NCBI RefSeq assembly: GCF_014489555.1
Contig: NZ_CP060784.1
Span: 1,240,001-1,304,000 of the forward strand
Source: Hymenobacter qilianensis
GTDB taxonomy: Bacteria > Bacteroidota > Bacteroidia > Cytophagales > Hymenobacteraceae
Length of the DNA: 64,000 bases
Direction of reading: 5' to 3'
In this document: positions 1 to 10,384 of the stretch, piece by piece
How positions within the stretch are numbered: the first letter of the stretch is position 1
How the letters are laid out: each line of letters begins with the position of its first letter
The notes under the pieces: model-generated
Told to the model about the DNA's origin: nothing
The model's database searches: none
Seen by the model: only the letters and a program-made list of their open reading frames with translations
Translations under genes and position numbers: made by a program

Positions 1-258
1 TGGGAAACGGCCGGCGCCACCGATATCTGGGCGTTTCCGCGCTCGGCCCACGTGATCGGTACTGCCCGCATGGGCCTTTCCGGCGACGATGCCGTGGTAA
101 ACTCCGACGGTCGCGCCTTCGACGTGCCCAACTTATATATCTGCGACAACTCCGTGTTTCCAAGCGCCCTAAGCGTCAATCCAGCCTTGACTATTATGGC
201 TCTCAGCCTGCGCACCGCCGATAAGTTTTTGGAAAGCGAAAGAAGAAGAGACAATTGA
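1..258 (+). CDS. GMC family oxidoreductase, C-terminal fragment
   Basis: This is the last 85 codons of a gene that enters from the left edge. The reading frame is open from base 1. The fragment matches the conserved end of glucose-methanol-choline (GMC) flavin oxidoreductases: an H-x-x-G-T-x-R-M-G segment (HVIGTARMG), then the DVPNLYICDNSVFP and NPALTIMALSLRTAD blocks that carry the active-site side of the C-terminal GMC domain. Family members oxidise alcohol groups of sugars or similar substrates with FAD. The substrate cannot be read from this fragment. The glycosidase that follows suggests a role in carbohydrate use, which is inference. It ends at TGA just ahead of a strong terminator. Confidence 0.85.
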   Translation, partial: WETAGATDIWAFPRSAHVIGTARMGLSGDDAVVNSDGRAFDVPNLYICDNSVFPSALSVNPALTIMALSLRTADKFLESERRRDN

Positions 259-264
259 ACAACA

Positions 265-297
265 AACTCCCCTCCTCAGATGAGGAGGGGAGTTTTC
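265..297 (+). terminator. Intrinsic terminator after the GMC oxidoreductase
   Basis: Fourteen-base arms (265-278 and 281-294) form a near-perfect GC-rich hairpin with a two-base loop, followed by a short T run. It starts seven bases after the oxidoreductase stop codon. The arms are symmetrical, so it could also work on the other strand. Confidence 0.8.
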
Positions 298-319
298 GTT
301 CTACCAGCAGCAACTCATC

Positions 320-1657
320 ATGGCTAAAGGATTTCTAACGCACATCATAGATAAGTTCGGTAACGGCGGCTACGAGGGCGACCAATATGGTGGGGCCGGC
401 GGCCACGACGGTAGCGGCCTGCCCACCGGCACGCCCGGCAACTTCATGTTTGCCACCGGCATCGAGTGCTCATACCCCACCATCGATAACGGCCGCACCC
501 GCCGCGACTTGCTGGCCGAATGTGGGCACTACGACAACTGGCAAAAAGACTTACAGCTCGTCAAAGACTTGGGCCTTAAAGTACTGCGCTACGGCCTGCC
601 CTACTACAGCATGCATAAAGGCCCTGGCCGCTACGACTGGGAATTTGCCGATCAGGTGATGGCCGAAATGCAGCGCCTGGGCATCACGCCTATTCTGGAC
701 TTACTGCATTTCGGCGTGCCCGACTGGCTGGGCAACTTCCAGAACCCCGAGTTGCCCGTCCATTTTGCCGCTTTTGCCGGGGCCGTAGCCAAGCGCTACC
801 CTTGGGTGCGCTACTACACGCCCATCAACGAAATATTCGTCACAGCCCGCATGAGCGCGAAGGATGGAGCCTGGAATGAGCAGCTGCGCACCGATAAAGG
901 CTTCGTAACGGCCATGAAGCACCTGGTGGCCGCCAGCATCATGGCCAACCAGAAAATTGCCGAGCAGCGCCCCGACTGCATTATCGTGCAGAGCGAATCG
1001 GCGGAGTATATCCACGAGCTGAGAGCAAGCCCGTGCTCCCAGATTAAGCTCGATAACAAGCTGCGCTTTCTGGCCCTTGACCTCCTCTACGCCCACCACC
1101 CCGACGCCGACGTGCTCACGTATCTGCTCGATAACGGCCTGACTCGCAAGGAGTACGATTGGTTTATGGCCGGTGAGCCGCCCGGCTACCAGATTATGGG
1201 CAACGACTACTACGGCCGCAACGAGAAGATTATTCTGCCCTCTGGCGAAATCTGCACCAGCGTGGATGTGCTGGGCTGGTACAATATCACGCTGGAGTAC
1301 TACAGCCGCTACCGCAAGCCCGTGATGCACACCGAAACCAATGTTTTTGAGGCCAAGGATGCCCCTACCTGGCTCTGGAAACAGTGGGTCAATATTCTCA
1401 GAATGCGGGAAGAAGGCGTGCCGGTGCTAGGCTTCACTTGGTATTCCCTCATCGACCAAGTAGATTGGGACATTGGCCTGACGCGCAAAGTGGGCACCGT
1501 GAACGCCTGCGGCCTCTACGACCTCGACCGCAACCCACGCCCCGTGGCGGCGGCCTACCGGCAGCTACTCCAAGAGTACGGCCAGATTACGATTGTGCCC
1601 CACGGCGAAATGTTCGTAATCACCCCAAAACCAGCCACGTTGAAAGTAGAGATATAA
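320..1657 (+). CDS. GH1-like family glycosyl hydrolase
   Basis: A 445-residue protein with a TIM-barrel glycosidase pattern resembling GH1 beta-glucosidases. The likely acid/base Glu is residue 171 in TPINEIFVTA, and the likely nucleophile Glu is residue 339 in MHTETNVF, where classical GH1 enzymes have TENG. The N-terminus is rich in Gly and has no signal peptide, so a cytoplasmic enzyme is expected. This type is often found beside GMC oxidoreductases, as it is here. Substrate specificity is not visible. The start at 320 is the first ATG after the preceding terminator. A GH5- or GH39-like clan A enzyme is the main alternative. Confidence 0.75.
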   Translation: MAKGFLTHIIDKFGNGGYEGDQYGGAGGHDGSGLPTGTPGNFMFATGIECSYPTIDNGRTRRDLLAECGHYDNWQKDLQLVKDLGLKVLRYGLPYYSMHKGPGRYDWEFADQVMAEMQRLGITPILDLLHFGVPDWLGNFQNPELPVHFAAFAGAVAKRYPWVRYYTPINEIFVTARMSAKDGAWNEQLRTDKGFVTAMKHLVAASIMANQKIAEQRPDCIIVQSESAEYIHELRASPCSQIKLDNKLRFLALDLLYAHHPDADVLTYLLDNGLTRKEYDWFMAGEPPGYQIMGNDYYGRNEKIILPSGEICTSVDVLGWYNITLEYYSRYRKPVMHTETNVFEAKDAPTWLWKQWVNILRMREEGVPVLGFTWYSLIDQVDWDIGLTRKVGTVNACGLYDLDRNPRPVAAAYRQLLQEYGQITIVPHGEMFVITPKPATLKVEI

Positions 1658-1679
1658 TAGAAACCGAGCTTACAAGACC

Positions 1680-1707
1680 GTCATGCAGAGCGGCAGCGAA
1701 GCATGAC
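1680..1707. repeat. Half copy of the REP-like intergenic repeat
   Basis: The stretch resembles one arm of the longer inverted repeats at 8874, 10095, 19479, 20966 and 59644 (GTCATGCAGAGCGGCAGCGA core), but no second full arm follows. It looks like a decayed or solo unit. It lies between the GH1-like gene and the M16 peptidase gene. Confidence 0.6.
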
Positions 1708-1881
1708 AGCCTTAAGGTTTTGAGAGGCTCTACGCTTGATTATGTAATAGGCTTATAAGCAACAAAATAGCAGCTTCTGGAAAGCAACGGTTCGATTAAG
1801 AATGGCATCTTTTATATAAATGCTTAGATTTTCTTAATATCGCAAACCCGAAATTCTTCCACTTTCCAGCCTCCTCTATTT

Positions 1882-3322
1882 ATGCTTTCAACGAGACGAT
1901 TTATTCCTAGCCTGCTATTGGGTTTGGGGGGCTTTTTTGCCCTGAATTCCTGTAGTCAGAAAACTACGTCGGGGGTAGCCGGCGACACAAATGCCCCCAG
2001 TCCACGCAGGCTACAGAGGTAGCGAAAGTAGCTACCTACCAAGTGCCCGTGGAATATTACACCCTGGACAACGGCTTGAAAGTGGTACTCTCGCCCGACA
2101 AAACGGCGCCGGTGGCCACCATCGCGGCCTATTATAATATCGGCTTTCGCATAGAGCCCCGCAACCGCACCGGCTTTGCGCACTTGTTTGAGCACATGAT
2201 GTTTCAGGGCTCCAATAACCTGGGCAAGATGGAGTTTATTCAGGTGGTGCAGAAGAATGGTGGCATCCTGAACGGCTCCACCCGCTTCGACTTCACCAAC
2301 TACTTCGAAATCGTGCCCGCCCACAAGCTCGAAACCATGCTGTGGGCCGAAGCCGACCGCATGCGCGGCCTCAACATCACCCAGGAAAACTTGACCAATC
2401 AGCAGGGCGTGGTGAAAAACGAGGTGAAGGTGAACGTGCTCAATCAGCCCTACGGCGGCTTTCCGTGGCTGGACATGCCCCAGTACGCCAACAAAAACTG
2501 GCACAATGCTCACAACTTCTACGGCGACCTGAAAGACCTTGACGCGGCCAACCTGGAGGATGTGCAGTCTTTCTTTAAGACCTTTTACGCGCCCAACAAC
2601 GCGGCGCTGGTCGTAGTCGGCGACTTCAATCCTGCCGAGGCAAAAACCTGGATCAAGAAGTACTTCGAGAACATTCCGAAGTCAACATTGCCCCCAAAGT
2701 AGATCTGACGGAGCCCCGCCAGGAAAAGGAGCAGCGCTTCAGCAAAGACGACAAGCTGGCCACTAAGCCTGCCCTGGCTTTTGCCTACCACATGCCCGAC
2801 AAAAACACGCCGGAGTACTACGCCATGGGCCTGCTCGACCAGATTCTGTTGCAGGGCAACGACAGCCGCTTGTATCAGGCTTTGGTGCAGGAGCGCGGCT
2901 ACACCGGCTCGGTGAGCGGCGGCATCAACTCGGGCCTGGGCAACATGTTCAACTACAACGGCCCTATGCTTTGGGACGGCAGCCTGGTGTACGACAAAAC
3001 GGTATCGGCCGACTCAGTGGTAGCCGTGCTGGACCGCGAGATTCAGAAGCTCGACAAGGAAGGCGTAAGTCAGGAGCTGCTGGACTTGGCCATTGTGAAG
3101 ATGCGCTCCGACCTCTATGATCAGGTAAGTCAGCTCTACGGCTTCGGCAAGGCCGATCTGCTGGCTACGTTCGCCCTGTTTGAGAATGACCCCAAGCGCA
3201 TCAACCAGCTGGAAACCGAGTTTCGGAAAGTAACGCCGGAGCTGATGCAGAAGACCCTCCGCGAATACCTGCGCCCCACCAACCGCACGATTCTGACTAT
3301 CAATCCATTGGCTAAAAGCTAG
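1882..3322 (+). CDS. M16 zinc peptidase lipoprotein, two frameshifts
   Basis: An insulinase/pitrilysin-type peptidase of about 480 residues. It begins with a lipoprotein signal (ALNSC lipobox). The inverted zinc motif HLFEH is present, and a downstream NEVKVNV Glu probably supplies the third ligand. The frame breaks twice, at C5 runs 1994-1998 and 2691-2695. One extra C at each restores a continuous M16 protein (GDTNAPQ and STLPPKVDLTEP joins). I treat both as probable base-call losses rather than a dead gene. It is followed after 46 bases by a second M16 gene that lacks the zinc motif, the usual catalytic/non-catalytic pair of Bacteroidota. Confidence 0.85.
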
Positions 3323-3368
3323 TGGTTCATAAGGCTTTCACTTGGTGATTCATTCCTTGACAACTCCC

Positions 3369-4759
3369 ATGAAAAATATAGTTATTGGCCTGCTGAGCGT
3401 TGCCTATGCCCTCGGCACTCCGGCGTTGGCCCAAAAAGAAACCCCACCCGCCGGCGGCACTCCCCGCGACTTCACTTTGCCCCTAAGACGGAATTTACCC
3501 TGGATAATGGTCTGCAAGCCACCCTGGTGCCCTACGGCGAGATTCCGAAAGTAACGGTGAGCATGATTGTGCAAGTAGGCAACGTGCACGAGGCGCCCAA
3601 CGAAAACGGCCTGGCCGACATCGTTGGGCGCCTGATGCGGGAAGGCACTACCACGCTCTCCGCCAAGCAGATATCGGAGAAAGTAGCCCGTATGGGTGGT
3701 TCGCTCAGCGTATCGGTGGGGCCAAATCAGACCTTTATCACTGGTTCAGTGCTATCCGAATACGGCCCGGAACTGGTGAACCTGATGGCTGATGTGGTGC
3801 AAAACCCCGCATTCCCGCCTTCTGAGATTGAGCGCATCAAAAACGACTTTAAGCGTGAGAACAACCTTTCTCGCTCCCAGCCAGGCACTCAGGCTCGCAC
3901 GAAGTTCACGATGGCCATGTACAAAGGCCACCCCTACGGACGCGACATTCCCACCGACGCCGAAGTAAACGCTTACGGCCCGGAGCAGGTGCGCGACTTT
4001 TACACCAAGCAGTTTGGGGCCCAGCGCACGGCCGTATACGCCGCCGGCAAGTTTGACGAAAAGGCTATGCGCGAGGCGGTTACATCTTCGCTAAGCAACT
4101 GGACCAAAGGCCCCGCTCCGCGCATTGAGATTGCCAAGCCCATCACCAAAACCGACCTGATGGTGCAGGACCGGCCCGGCGCGCCCCAATCTACGCTAGT
4201 TATCGGCTTGCCCGTCGTTGACCCTACGCACCCCGATTTCACGCGCCTCCGTGTGATGAATTCCCTGCTGGGGGGCTCTTTTGGCTCACGTATCACCAGC
4301 AATATCCGCGAGAATAAAGGTTACACCTACTCGCCTTCCAGCAGCATAAATGCCCGCTACCGCGTGGGTGAGTGGACCGAAGTGGCCGACGTAACGACGG
4401 AGCACACGGGTAACTCGCTCAAGGAAATTGTTTACGAAATAGATCGTTTGCAAAAAGAAGCGCCCACGGAAGCTGAATTGGAAGGCATCAAAAACTACGA
4501 GGCCGGCCTGTTTGTGCTGCGCAACTCCACTCCGGCCGGCATTATCGGTCAGCTCAGCTTCCTCGATTTGCACGGCCTCCCCGACAGCTACCTCACCAAC
4601 CAAGTGAAAGAGATTCACGCCATTACTCCGAAAGAGGTGCAGGATGCGGCCAAGAAATACGTCCGCCCCGATGAGATGACCATCGTGGTAGTAGGCGATA
4701 AAAAGGTGATTGAGCCGCAGTTGAAGAAGTTTCAGGCGGAGCGCAAGAAGTCGCTTTAA
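3369..4759 (+). CDS. M16 family peptidase-like partner, no zinc motif, one frameshift
   Basis: About 463 residues with a type I signal peptide ending ALAQ, so a periplasmic or secreted protein. It has the two M16 domains, but where HxxEH should be there is GLADIVGRLM, so it is predicted not to bind zinc. In this family such proteins pair with an active subunit, here the preceding gene. The frame is broken at a C4 run (3480-3483). Adding one C gives FTLPPKTEFTLDNG, a normal M16 N-terminus, and joins the signal peptide to the body. A strong terminator follows 20 bases after the stop. Confidence 0.85.
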
Positions 4760-4779
4760 TACGCTTTCCACATTTTAGT

Positions 4780-4818
4780 AAGAAGGGACTGGCCAGCAGG
4801 TCAGTCCCTTCTTGTTTT
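4780..4818 (+). terminator. Intrinsic terminator of the M16 operon
   Basis: The arms AAGAAGGGACTG and CAGTCCCTTCTT form a 12-bp hairpin followed by GTTTTA. It separates the peptidase operon from the methionine riboswitch. Confidence 0.8.
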
Positions 4819-4859
4819 AGGCTCTAAAATCAGAGTAAACTTTTTTCGTCGTCTTGCTG

Positions 4860-4867
4860 TATCTTTG
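4860..4867 (+). promoter_or_regulatory. Bacteroidetes-type -7 promoter element for metH
   Basis: TATCTTTG matches the TAnnTTTG consensus of the primary sigma factor in Bacteroidota. It ends eight bases before the SAM riboswitch begins, which fits a transcription start at the riboswitch 5' edge. A clear -33 TTTG at the usual spacing is not obvious; a T-rich stretch at 4841-4846 is closer than expected. Confidence 0.6.
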
Positions 4868-4875
4868 CTCAGCTA

Positions 4876-5017
4876 CTTATCCAGAAAGACCGAGGGACTG
4901 GGCCCTACGACGTCTTGGCAACCTGAGTAAAACAAGGTGCCAACTCCCATTTTGCCCCCCACGGGCAGAAGAAGATAAGTGCGGAGCCCGCGTTGCGAGG
5001 TTCTCTTTCTGGATAAG
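4876..5017 (+). promoter_or_regulatory. SAM-I family riboswitch upstream of metH
   Basis: The outer P1 helix is 13 bp: 4876-4888 (CTTATCCAGAAAG) pairs with 5005-5017. Inside it are the S-box core elements GAGGGA-CTGG, GGCAACC and GGTGCCAACTCC in the expected order. The element lies directly before methionine synthase. Members of this class sense S-adenosylmethionine and shut off methionine genes when it is abundant. I see no clear terminator between the riboswitch and metH, so control may act on translation initiation about 35 bases downstream. That mechanism is inference. Confidence 0.88.
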
Positions 5018-5052
5018 CAGCGCTAAAAACGCCTTTTTCCAAAGGAGACCTT

Positions 5053-8000
5053 ATGAAAACGACTCGCCCCGCCTCCCCCCTCTACGACATTCTCCAACAG
5101 CGCATTCTGGTGCTCGATGGCGCCATGGGCACCATGATTCAGCGCCATCCGCTGACGGAGGAGGACTTCCGGGGCACGCGCTTCGCCGATCATCCCAAGC
5201 CCTTGCGCGGCAACAACGACCTGCTCAGCCTGACCAGACCGGATATTATCCGCGGTATTCACGCTGAATATTTCGCCGCCGGGGCCGACATGGTGGAAAC
5301 CAACACCTTCAGCGGCACTACCATCGCCCAGGCCGACTATGGGTTGGAGCATTTGGCCTACGAGCTCAACTACGAGTCGGCGCGGATTGCGAAAGAAGTT
5401 GCCGACGAGTTTACGGCCCGCGAGCCGCATAAGCCGCGCTTCGTAGCTGGTGCCATCGGGCCCACCAATCGTACTGCTTCCCTCTCACCCGACGTGAACC
5501 GCCCCGGCTTCCGCGCCGTGACCTTCGATGAGCTGGCAACGGCTTACCACGAGCAGGTGCGCGGCCTGGTGGAAGGTGGCTCCGACACGCTGCTGATTGA
5601 AACCATCTTCGATACGCTGAATGCCAAAGCGGCTCTGTATGCCGTGCAGAAATTCTTCGACGAAGGCGGTCGGGTTGTGCCGGTCATGATTTCGGGCACC
5701 ATTACGGATGCCTCGGGCCGTACGCTTTCGGGGCAGACGGTGGAAGCTTTCTGGAACTCTATCAGTCACTTGCCGCTGCTGAGCGTGGGTTTGAACTGCG
5801 CCCTTGGGGCTGATCAGCTGCACGTATATGTGAAGGAGCTGAGCCGCATTGCTGATGTGCACGTGTCGGCTTATCCGAATGCTGGTTTGCCTAATGCTTT
5901 TGGGGGCTACGATGAGTCGGCCCAGGAATTTGCGGCCGTAGTGGAGAATTACCTGAAAGAGGGCATCGTGACGGTGGCCGGTGGTTGTTGTGGCACCACG
6001 CCTCAGCACATTGCCGAGCTAGCGAAGCTGGCCGAGAAATACCAGCCGCGCCAGCTACCCAATTTGCCCCCACAACGCGCTTGTCGGGCTTAGAGCCATT
6101 CGACATCACGCCCAACAGCCTGTTCGTAAACGTGGGCGAGCGGTGCAACGTGACCGGCTCTCGCGCTTTCGCCCGCCTCATTCGCACCGGCGCCTACGAG
6201 CAGGCCCTGCAAGTTGCCCGCGACCAAGTGGAAGGCGGCGCCCAGGTCCTCGACGTGAACATGGATGAAGGCATGCTCGACTCGGAGCAGGCCATGACTA
6301 CTTTCCTCAACCTGATTGCCTCCGAGCCCGACATTTCGCGCGTGCCGGTGATGATTGACTCCTCGAAGTGGAGCGTGCTGGAAGCTGGCCTGAAATGCGT
6401 GCAAGGCAAGAGCATCGTCAATTCGATTTCCCTGAAAGAAGGCGAGGAAGTATTCAAGGAGCGCGCCCGCACCGTGCGCCAGTACGGCGCGGCAATGGTG
6501 GTGATGGCCTTCGACGAAAATGGCCAGGCCGACTCTTTGGAGCGGCGCATCGAAATCTGTCAGCGCAGCTACGACATTCTGGTAAATGAAGTGGGCTTCC
6601 CGGCCGAAGACATCATCTTTGACCCCAACATCCTGACCGTGGGCACCGGCATGGAAGAGCACCGCAACTACGCCCTGGACTTTATTGAGGCCGTGCGGTG
6701 GATTAAAGCCAACCTGCCCGGCGCCCTCACCAGTGGCGGCGTCAGCAACATCAGCTTCTCCTACCGCGGCAACGACGTGGTGCGCGAAGCCATGCACACG
6801 TCTTTCCTCTACCACGCCATTCGCGCCGGCCTGGACATGGGCATCGTAAACCCTAGCCAGCTAGGCGTATACGACGAGATTCCGAAAGATCTGCTGGAGT
6901 TGGTAGAAGACGTGCTGCTCAACCGCCGCCCCGACGCCACTGAGCGCCTCGTCGACTTTGCCGAAACGGTAAAGCAGAAAGACAAGGTAGAAGTAGTGGC
7001 CGATGCCTGGCGCAGCCTGCCCGTGGCCGAACGCCTGCAGCACGCTTTGGTACGCGGCATCACTGAGTTTATCGACGAAGACACCGAGGAAGTGCGTCAG
7101 CAAGTAGGCCGACCGCTGGAGGTGATTGAAGGGCCGCTCATGGCTGGTATGAACGTGGTGGGTGACCTGTTTGGCGCCGGCAAAATGTTCCTGCCCCAGG
7201 TAGTGAAATCGGCTCGCGTGATGAAGAAGGCGGTGGCGTATCTGGAGCCGTATCTGCTGGCCGATAAGCAAGGCTCGGAGCGCCAAACGGCCGGTAAGAT
7301 TCTGCTGGCTACAGTGAAAGGCGACGTGCATGACATCGGCAAGAACATCGTGGGCGTAGTGCTGGCCTGCAACAACTTCGATATCGTGGACCTGGGCGTG
7401 ATGGTGCCGCTGGAGCGCATTCTGGACGAGGCCGTGAAGCAAAACGTGGACGTAATCGGCCTGAGCGGCTTGATTACGCCCAGCCTCGATGAGATGGTGT
7501 ACGTGGCTCAGGAGATGGAAAAGCGCGGCCTGAAAACCCCGCTGCTCATTGGTGGCGCTACCACTTCGCGCCTGCACGCGGCCGTAAAAGTGGCCCCCAA
7601 CTACTCCGGGCCGATGGTGCACGTACACGACGCATCCCGCTCGGTAGGCGTGGCGGCTAGTCTGCTCGGCTCCAGCGCCGAAACCTACGCCAAAACGGTG
7701 CGCGACGAATACACCGCCCTGCGCACTGATTACGCGGCCCGGCAGCGGGAGAAGAGCTACCTGACCATTGAAGCGGCCCGCGAAAATCAATTCAAGGCCG
7801 ACTGGGAAACCGCGCCCATCACCAAGCCGACTTTCCTGGGCACGAAAGTGCTGGATAATTACCCGCTGGCCGAGCTGGCCGAATACATCGACTGGACGCC
7901 TTTCTTTCACACCTGGGAGCTGAAAGGCCGCTACCCACGCATTTTGGAAGACGAAAACCTGGGCGAAGCGGCTACCAAGCTGTTTGCCGATGCGCAGGCT

Positions 8001-8765
8001 TTGCTTCAGAAAGTTATCAGCGAAAACCTGCTCACGGCCCGTGCCGTGGTCGGTTTCTGGCCCGCCAACACCGTTGGCTACGATACCATTGAAGTCTACG
8101 CCGATGACACACGCGAACAGGTATCGACCGAGTTTTTCACCTTGCGCCAGCAGGGCGAAAAAGGCCCCCGCATTCCCAACCTCGCTTTCTCCGACTTTTT
8201 GGCCCCCAAAGAATCGGGCCGCCAGGATTACATCGGCGGCTTTGCCGTAACGGCGGGCCTGGGCATAGAAAAGCTCATCGAAAAGTTCGAAGCCGACCAC
8301 GACGACTACTCCAGCATTATGATTAAGGCGCTGGCCGACCGCTTGGCAGAGGCCTTTGCCGAGCGCCTGCACCAGCGTGTGCGAGAGGAGTTCTGGGGCT
8401 ATTCGGCCGACGAGAAGCTGACCAAGGAAGAGCTTATTCAGGAGAAGTACCGCGGCGTGCGGCCAGCCCCCGGCTACCCTGGCTGCCCCGACCACACCGA
8501 GAAAATCACGCTGTTTCAGCTGCTCGACGCCGACCAGCAAACCGGTATCCGGCTCACCGAAAATCTGGCCATGTACCCGGCTTCCTCGGTCAGCGGCCTC
8601 TACTACGCCCACCCCGATTCGCGCTACTTTGGCCTGGGCAAAATAGCCCGCGACCAGGTAGAGGACATTGCCCAGCGCAAAAACATGCCCATTGCGGAGC
8701 TGGAGCGCTGGCTCTCTCCAAACCTAAATTATAACCCAACCAGCGTACCCGTAACGGCGCTGTAA
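5053..8765 (+). CDS. metH: Cobalamin-dependent methionine synthase, one frameshift
   Basis: About 1237 residues, the full length for MetH, which transfers a methyl group from methyltetrahydrofolate to homocysteine. The homocysteine domain has zinc cysteines at 249 (GLNCALG) and 312-313 (GGCCGTTP). Next come the pterin-binding domain ([11 protein letters not shown]), the cobalamin domain with the D-x-H-x-x-G signature (DVHDIGKN), and the activation domain ending in [15 protein letters not shown]. The frame breaks at C5 6067-6071, in the linker between the first two domains. One added C joins LPNLPP to [11 protein letters not shown] without loss. It is controlled by the SAM riboswitch. Confidence 0.95.
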
Positions 8766-8776
8766 GAACGACCAAC

Positions 8777-9048
8777 TCCCATCCTTAGCAAGGAGGGGAC
8801 GCGGCGCCGCCGCCGCTGGGGTGGTGGAGACGTTGTTTAGTTGTTAAATTGTTTGATAAAAAGCCCCCAGAACGTCATGCAGAGCGGCAGCGAAGCATCT
8901 CGCGTGCTTAGTGGGATTAGCAATCAGACGTCAGCACGCGAGATGCTTCGTGACCTCAGCATGACCACCCTTTAAACAACATCAGCAACGAGCCAACCAC
9001 CCCCGTTTCCGCTGCGCGAAAACATCCCCTCCTTGGTAAGGAGGGGAG
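8777..9048. repeat. Nested intergenic inverted repeats between metH and metF
   Basis: An outer pair of imperfect inverted repeats of the type CCTCCTTGGTAAGGAGGGG (about 8777-8800 and 9027-9048) encloses an inner REP-like inverted repeat at 8874-8965. The inner arms contain GAAGCATCTCGCGTGCT and its complement. No coding potential is apparent. The layout suggests that one element inserted into another and separates metF from the riboswitch-controlled metH transcript. Confidence 0.65.
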
Positions 9049-9095
9049 CTTATTTACTACCACAACTACTCACCAGCCCGCTGCTGGTGTTCTAT

Positions 9096-10052
9096 ATGAA
9101 AGTAACTGACCACCTGATCAAAGCCGACGGCAAAACGCTGTTTTCCTTCGAGGTTTTGCCCCCCAGAAAGGGCGAGAACATCCAGAACCTGTTCAGCAAC
9201 ATTGAGCCGCTGATGGAGTTCAAGCCGCCGTTTATTGACGTGACCTACCACCGCGAGGAGTACGTGTACCGCAAGCAGCCCAACGGCTTTCTGGAGCGTA
9301 AAACCGTGCGCAAGCGGCCCGGCACGGTAGGGATTTGTGCGGCCATCAAAAACCGCTTTGATGTGGACACGGTACCGCACCTGACCTGCGGCGGCTTCTC
9401 CAAAGAGGAGACCGAGAACGCGCTGATTGACCTGCACTTTTTGGGCATCGACAATGTGCTGGCTTTGCGCGGCGACCCGATAAAGTCGGAGCCGCACTTT
9501 ATTCCGGAGCCCGACGGCCACGCCTACGCCAGTGACCTGATTGAACAGGTATCTTGCATGAACAAAGGCCGGTATCTGGATGATGAGCAGGAAGATACGT
9601 TTCCGACCGACTTCTGCATCGGTACGGCGGGCTACCCGGAAAAGCACTTCGAGGCACCCAACTACGGCTCCGATATTCGCTTTCTGAAGCAGAAAATGGA
9701 CCGCGGCGCCGAGTACATCGTCACGCAGATGTTTTTTGACAATGAGCAGTTTTTCAACTTCGAAAAGCGCTGCCGGGCGGCGGGCATTACGGCGCCCATC
9801 ATTCCGGGCCTGAAGCCGATGACCACTAAAAGCCAGCTCACGATGCTGCCGCGCACGTTTTTCCTTAACATTCCGGAAGAGCTGGCCGAGGCTATAAGCC
9901 AGTGCCGCGACAACGAGGATGCGCGCCGCATCGGCATTGAGTGGTGCATCAACCAGAGCCGCGAATTGATGGCCCACGGCGTGCCTTGTCTGCACTATTA
10001 TTCTATGGGCAAGTCGGAGTCGATTCGGCGCGTGGCGAAGGAGTTGTTTTGA
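9096..10052 (+). CDS. metF: 5,10-methylenetetrahydrofolate reductase
   Basis: A 318-residue flavoprotein of the MetF family, which makes the 5-methyltetrahydrofolate used by MetH. Recognisable blocks are FSFEVLPPRKG at the N-terminus, HLTCGG, DNVLALRGDP and the C-terminal EWCINQSRELM segment. I chose the ATG at 9096 because homology begins with MKVTDHLIK; the 21 upstream codons of the open frame lie in repeat-derived sequence. The gene is intact, although its LPPRK is encoded by a C6 run of the kind broken elsewhere. It follows metH but is separated from it by about 330 bases of repeats. Confidence 0.93.
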   Translation: MKVTDHLIKADGKTLFSFEVLPPRKGENIQNLFSNIEPLMEFKPPFIDVTYHREEYVYRKQPNGFLERKTVRKRPGTVGICAAIKNRFDVDTVPHLTCGGFSKEETENALIDLHFLGIDNVLALRGDPIKSEPHFIPEPDGHAYASDLIEQVSCMNKGRYLDDEQEDTFPTDFCIGTAGYPEKHFEAPNYGSDIRFLKQKMDRGAEYIVTQMFFDNEQFFNFEKRCRAAGITAPIIPGLKPMTTKSQLTMLPRTFFLNIPEELAEAISQCRDNEDARRIGIEWCINQSRELMAHGVPCLHYYSMGKSESIRRVAKELF

Positions 10053-10094
10053 ACAAAAAGCGCGTGTGGGACAACATTAGTAAATAAAACAGTG

Positions 10095-10271
10095 GTCATA
10101 CAGAGCGGTAGCGAAGCATCTCGCGTGCTGATGCTGGAGAAGTAAATCAATTAAAGAAAACGTCATGCTGAGCTTGTCGAAGCATCTCTACTGGTTGGTA
10201 ATTCCAACGAAGCGGGAGAGATGCTTCGACAAGCTCAGCACGCGAGATGCTTCGCTACCGCTCTGCATGAC
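10095..10271. repeat. Nested REP-like inverted repeat
   Basis: The outer arms (GTCATACAGAGCGGTAGCGA at the left, its near complement at the right end) flank an inner inverted repeat at about 10162-10240 whose arms read GTCATGCTGAGCTTGTCGAA and the complement. The middle contains CTACTGGTTGGTAATTCCAA. The same two-layer design, with the same inner unit, appears at 59644-59831. Confidence 0.75.
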
Positions 10272-10384
10272 GGCCATCTTATAACAGGCGCTGAAATTCA
10301 TAAAATCTCCCTGCCGAATCAATAGTCATAACACGTCGCTGCCTTATCTGCGTATATTCTAATTCACAATCTCTGGCTGAAAAA

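Noticed and set aside
4854..5267. Open frame of 137 codons across the riboswitch
   Set aside because: It overlaps the SAM riboswitch and the start of metH in another frame and resembles no protein family.
8874..8965. Structured RNA gene between metH and metF
   Set aside because: The same inverted repeat occurs at several unrelated intergenic sites, so it is a repeat family rather than a specific RNA gene.
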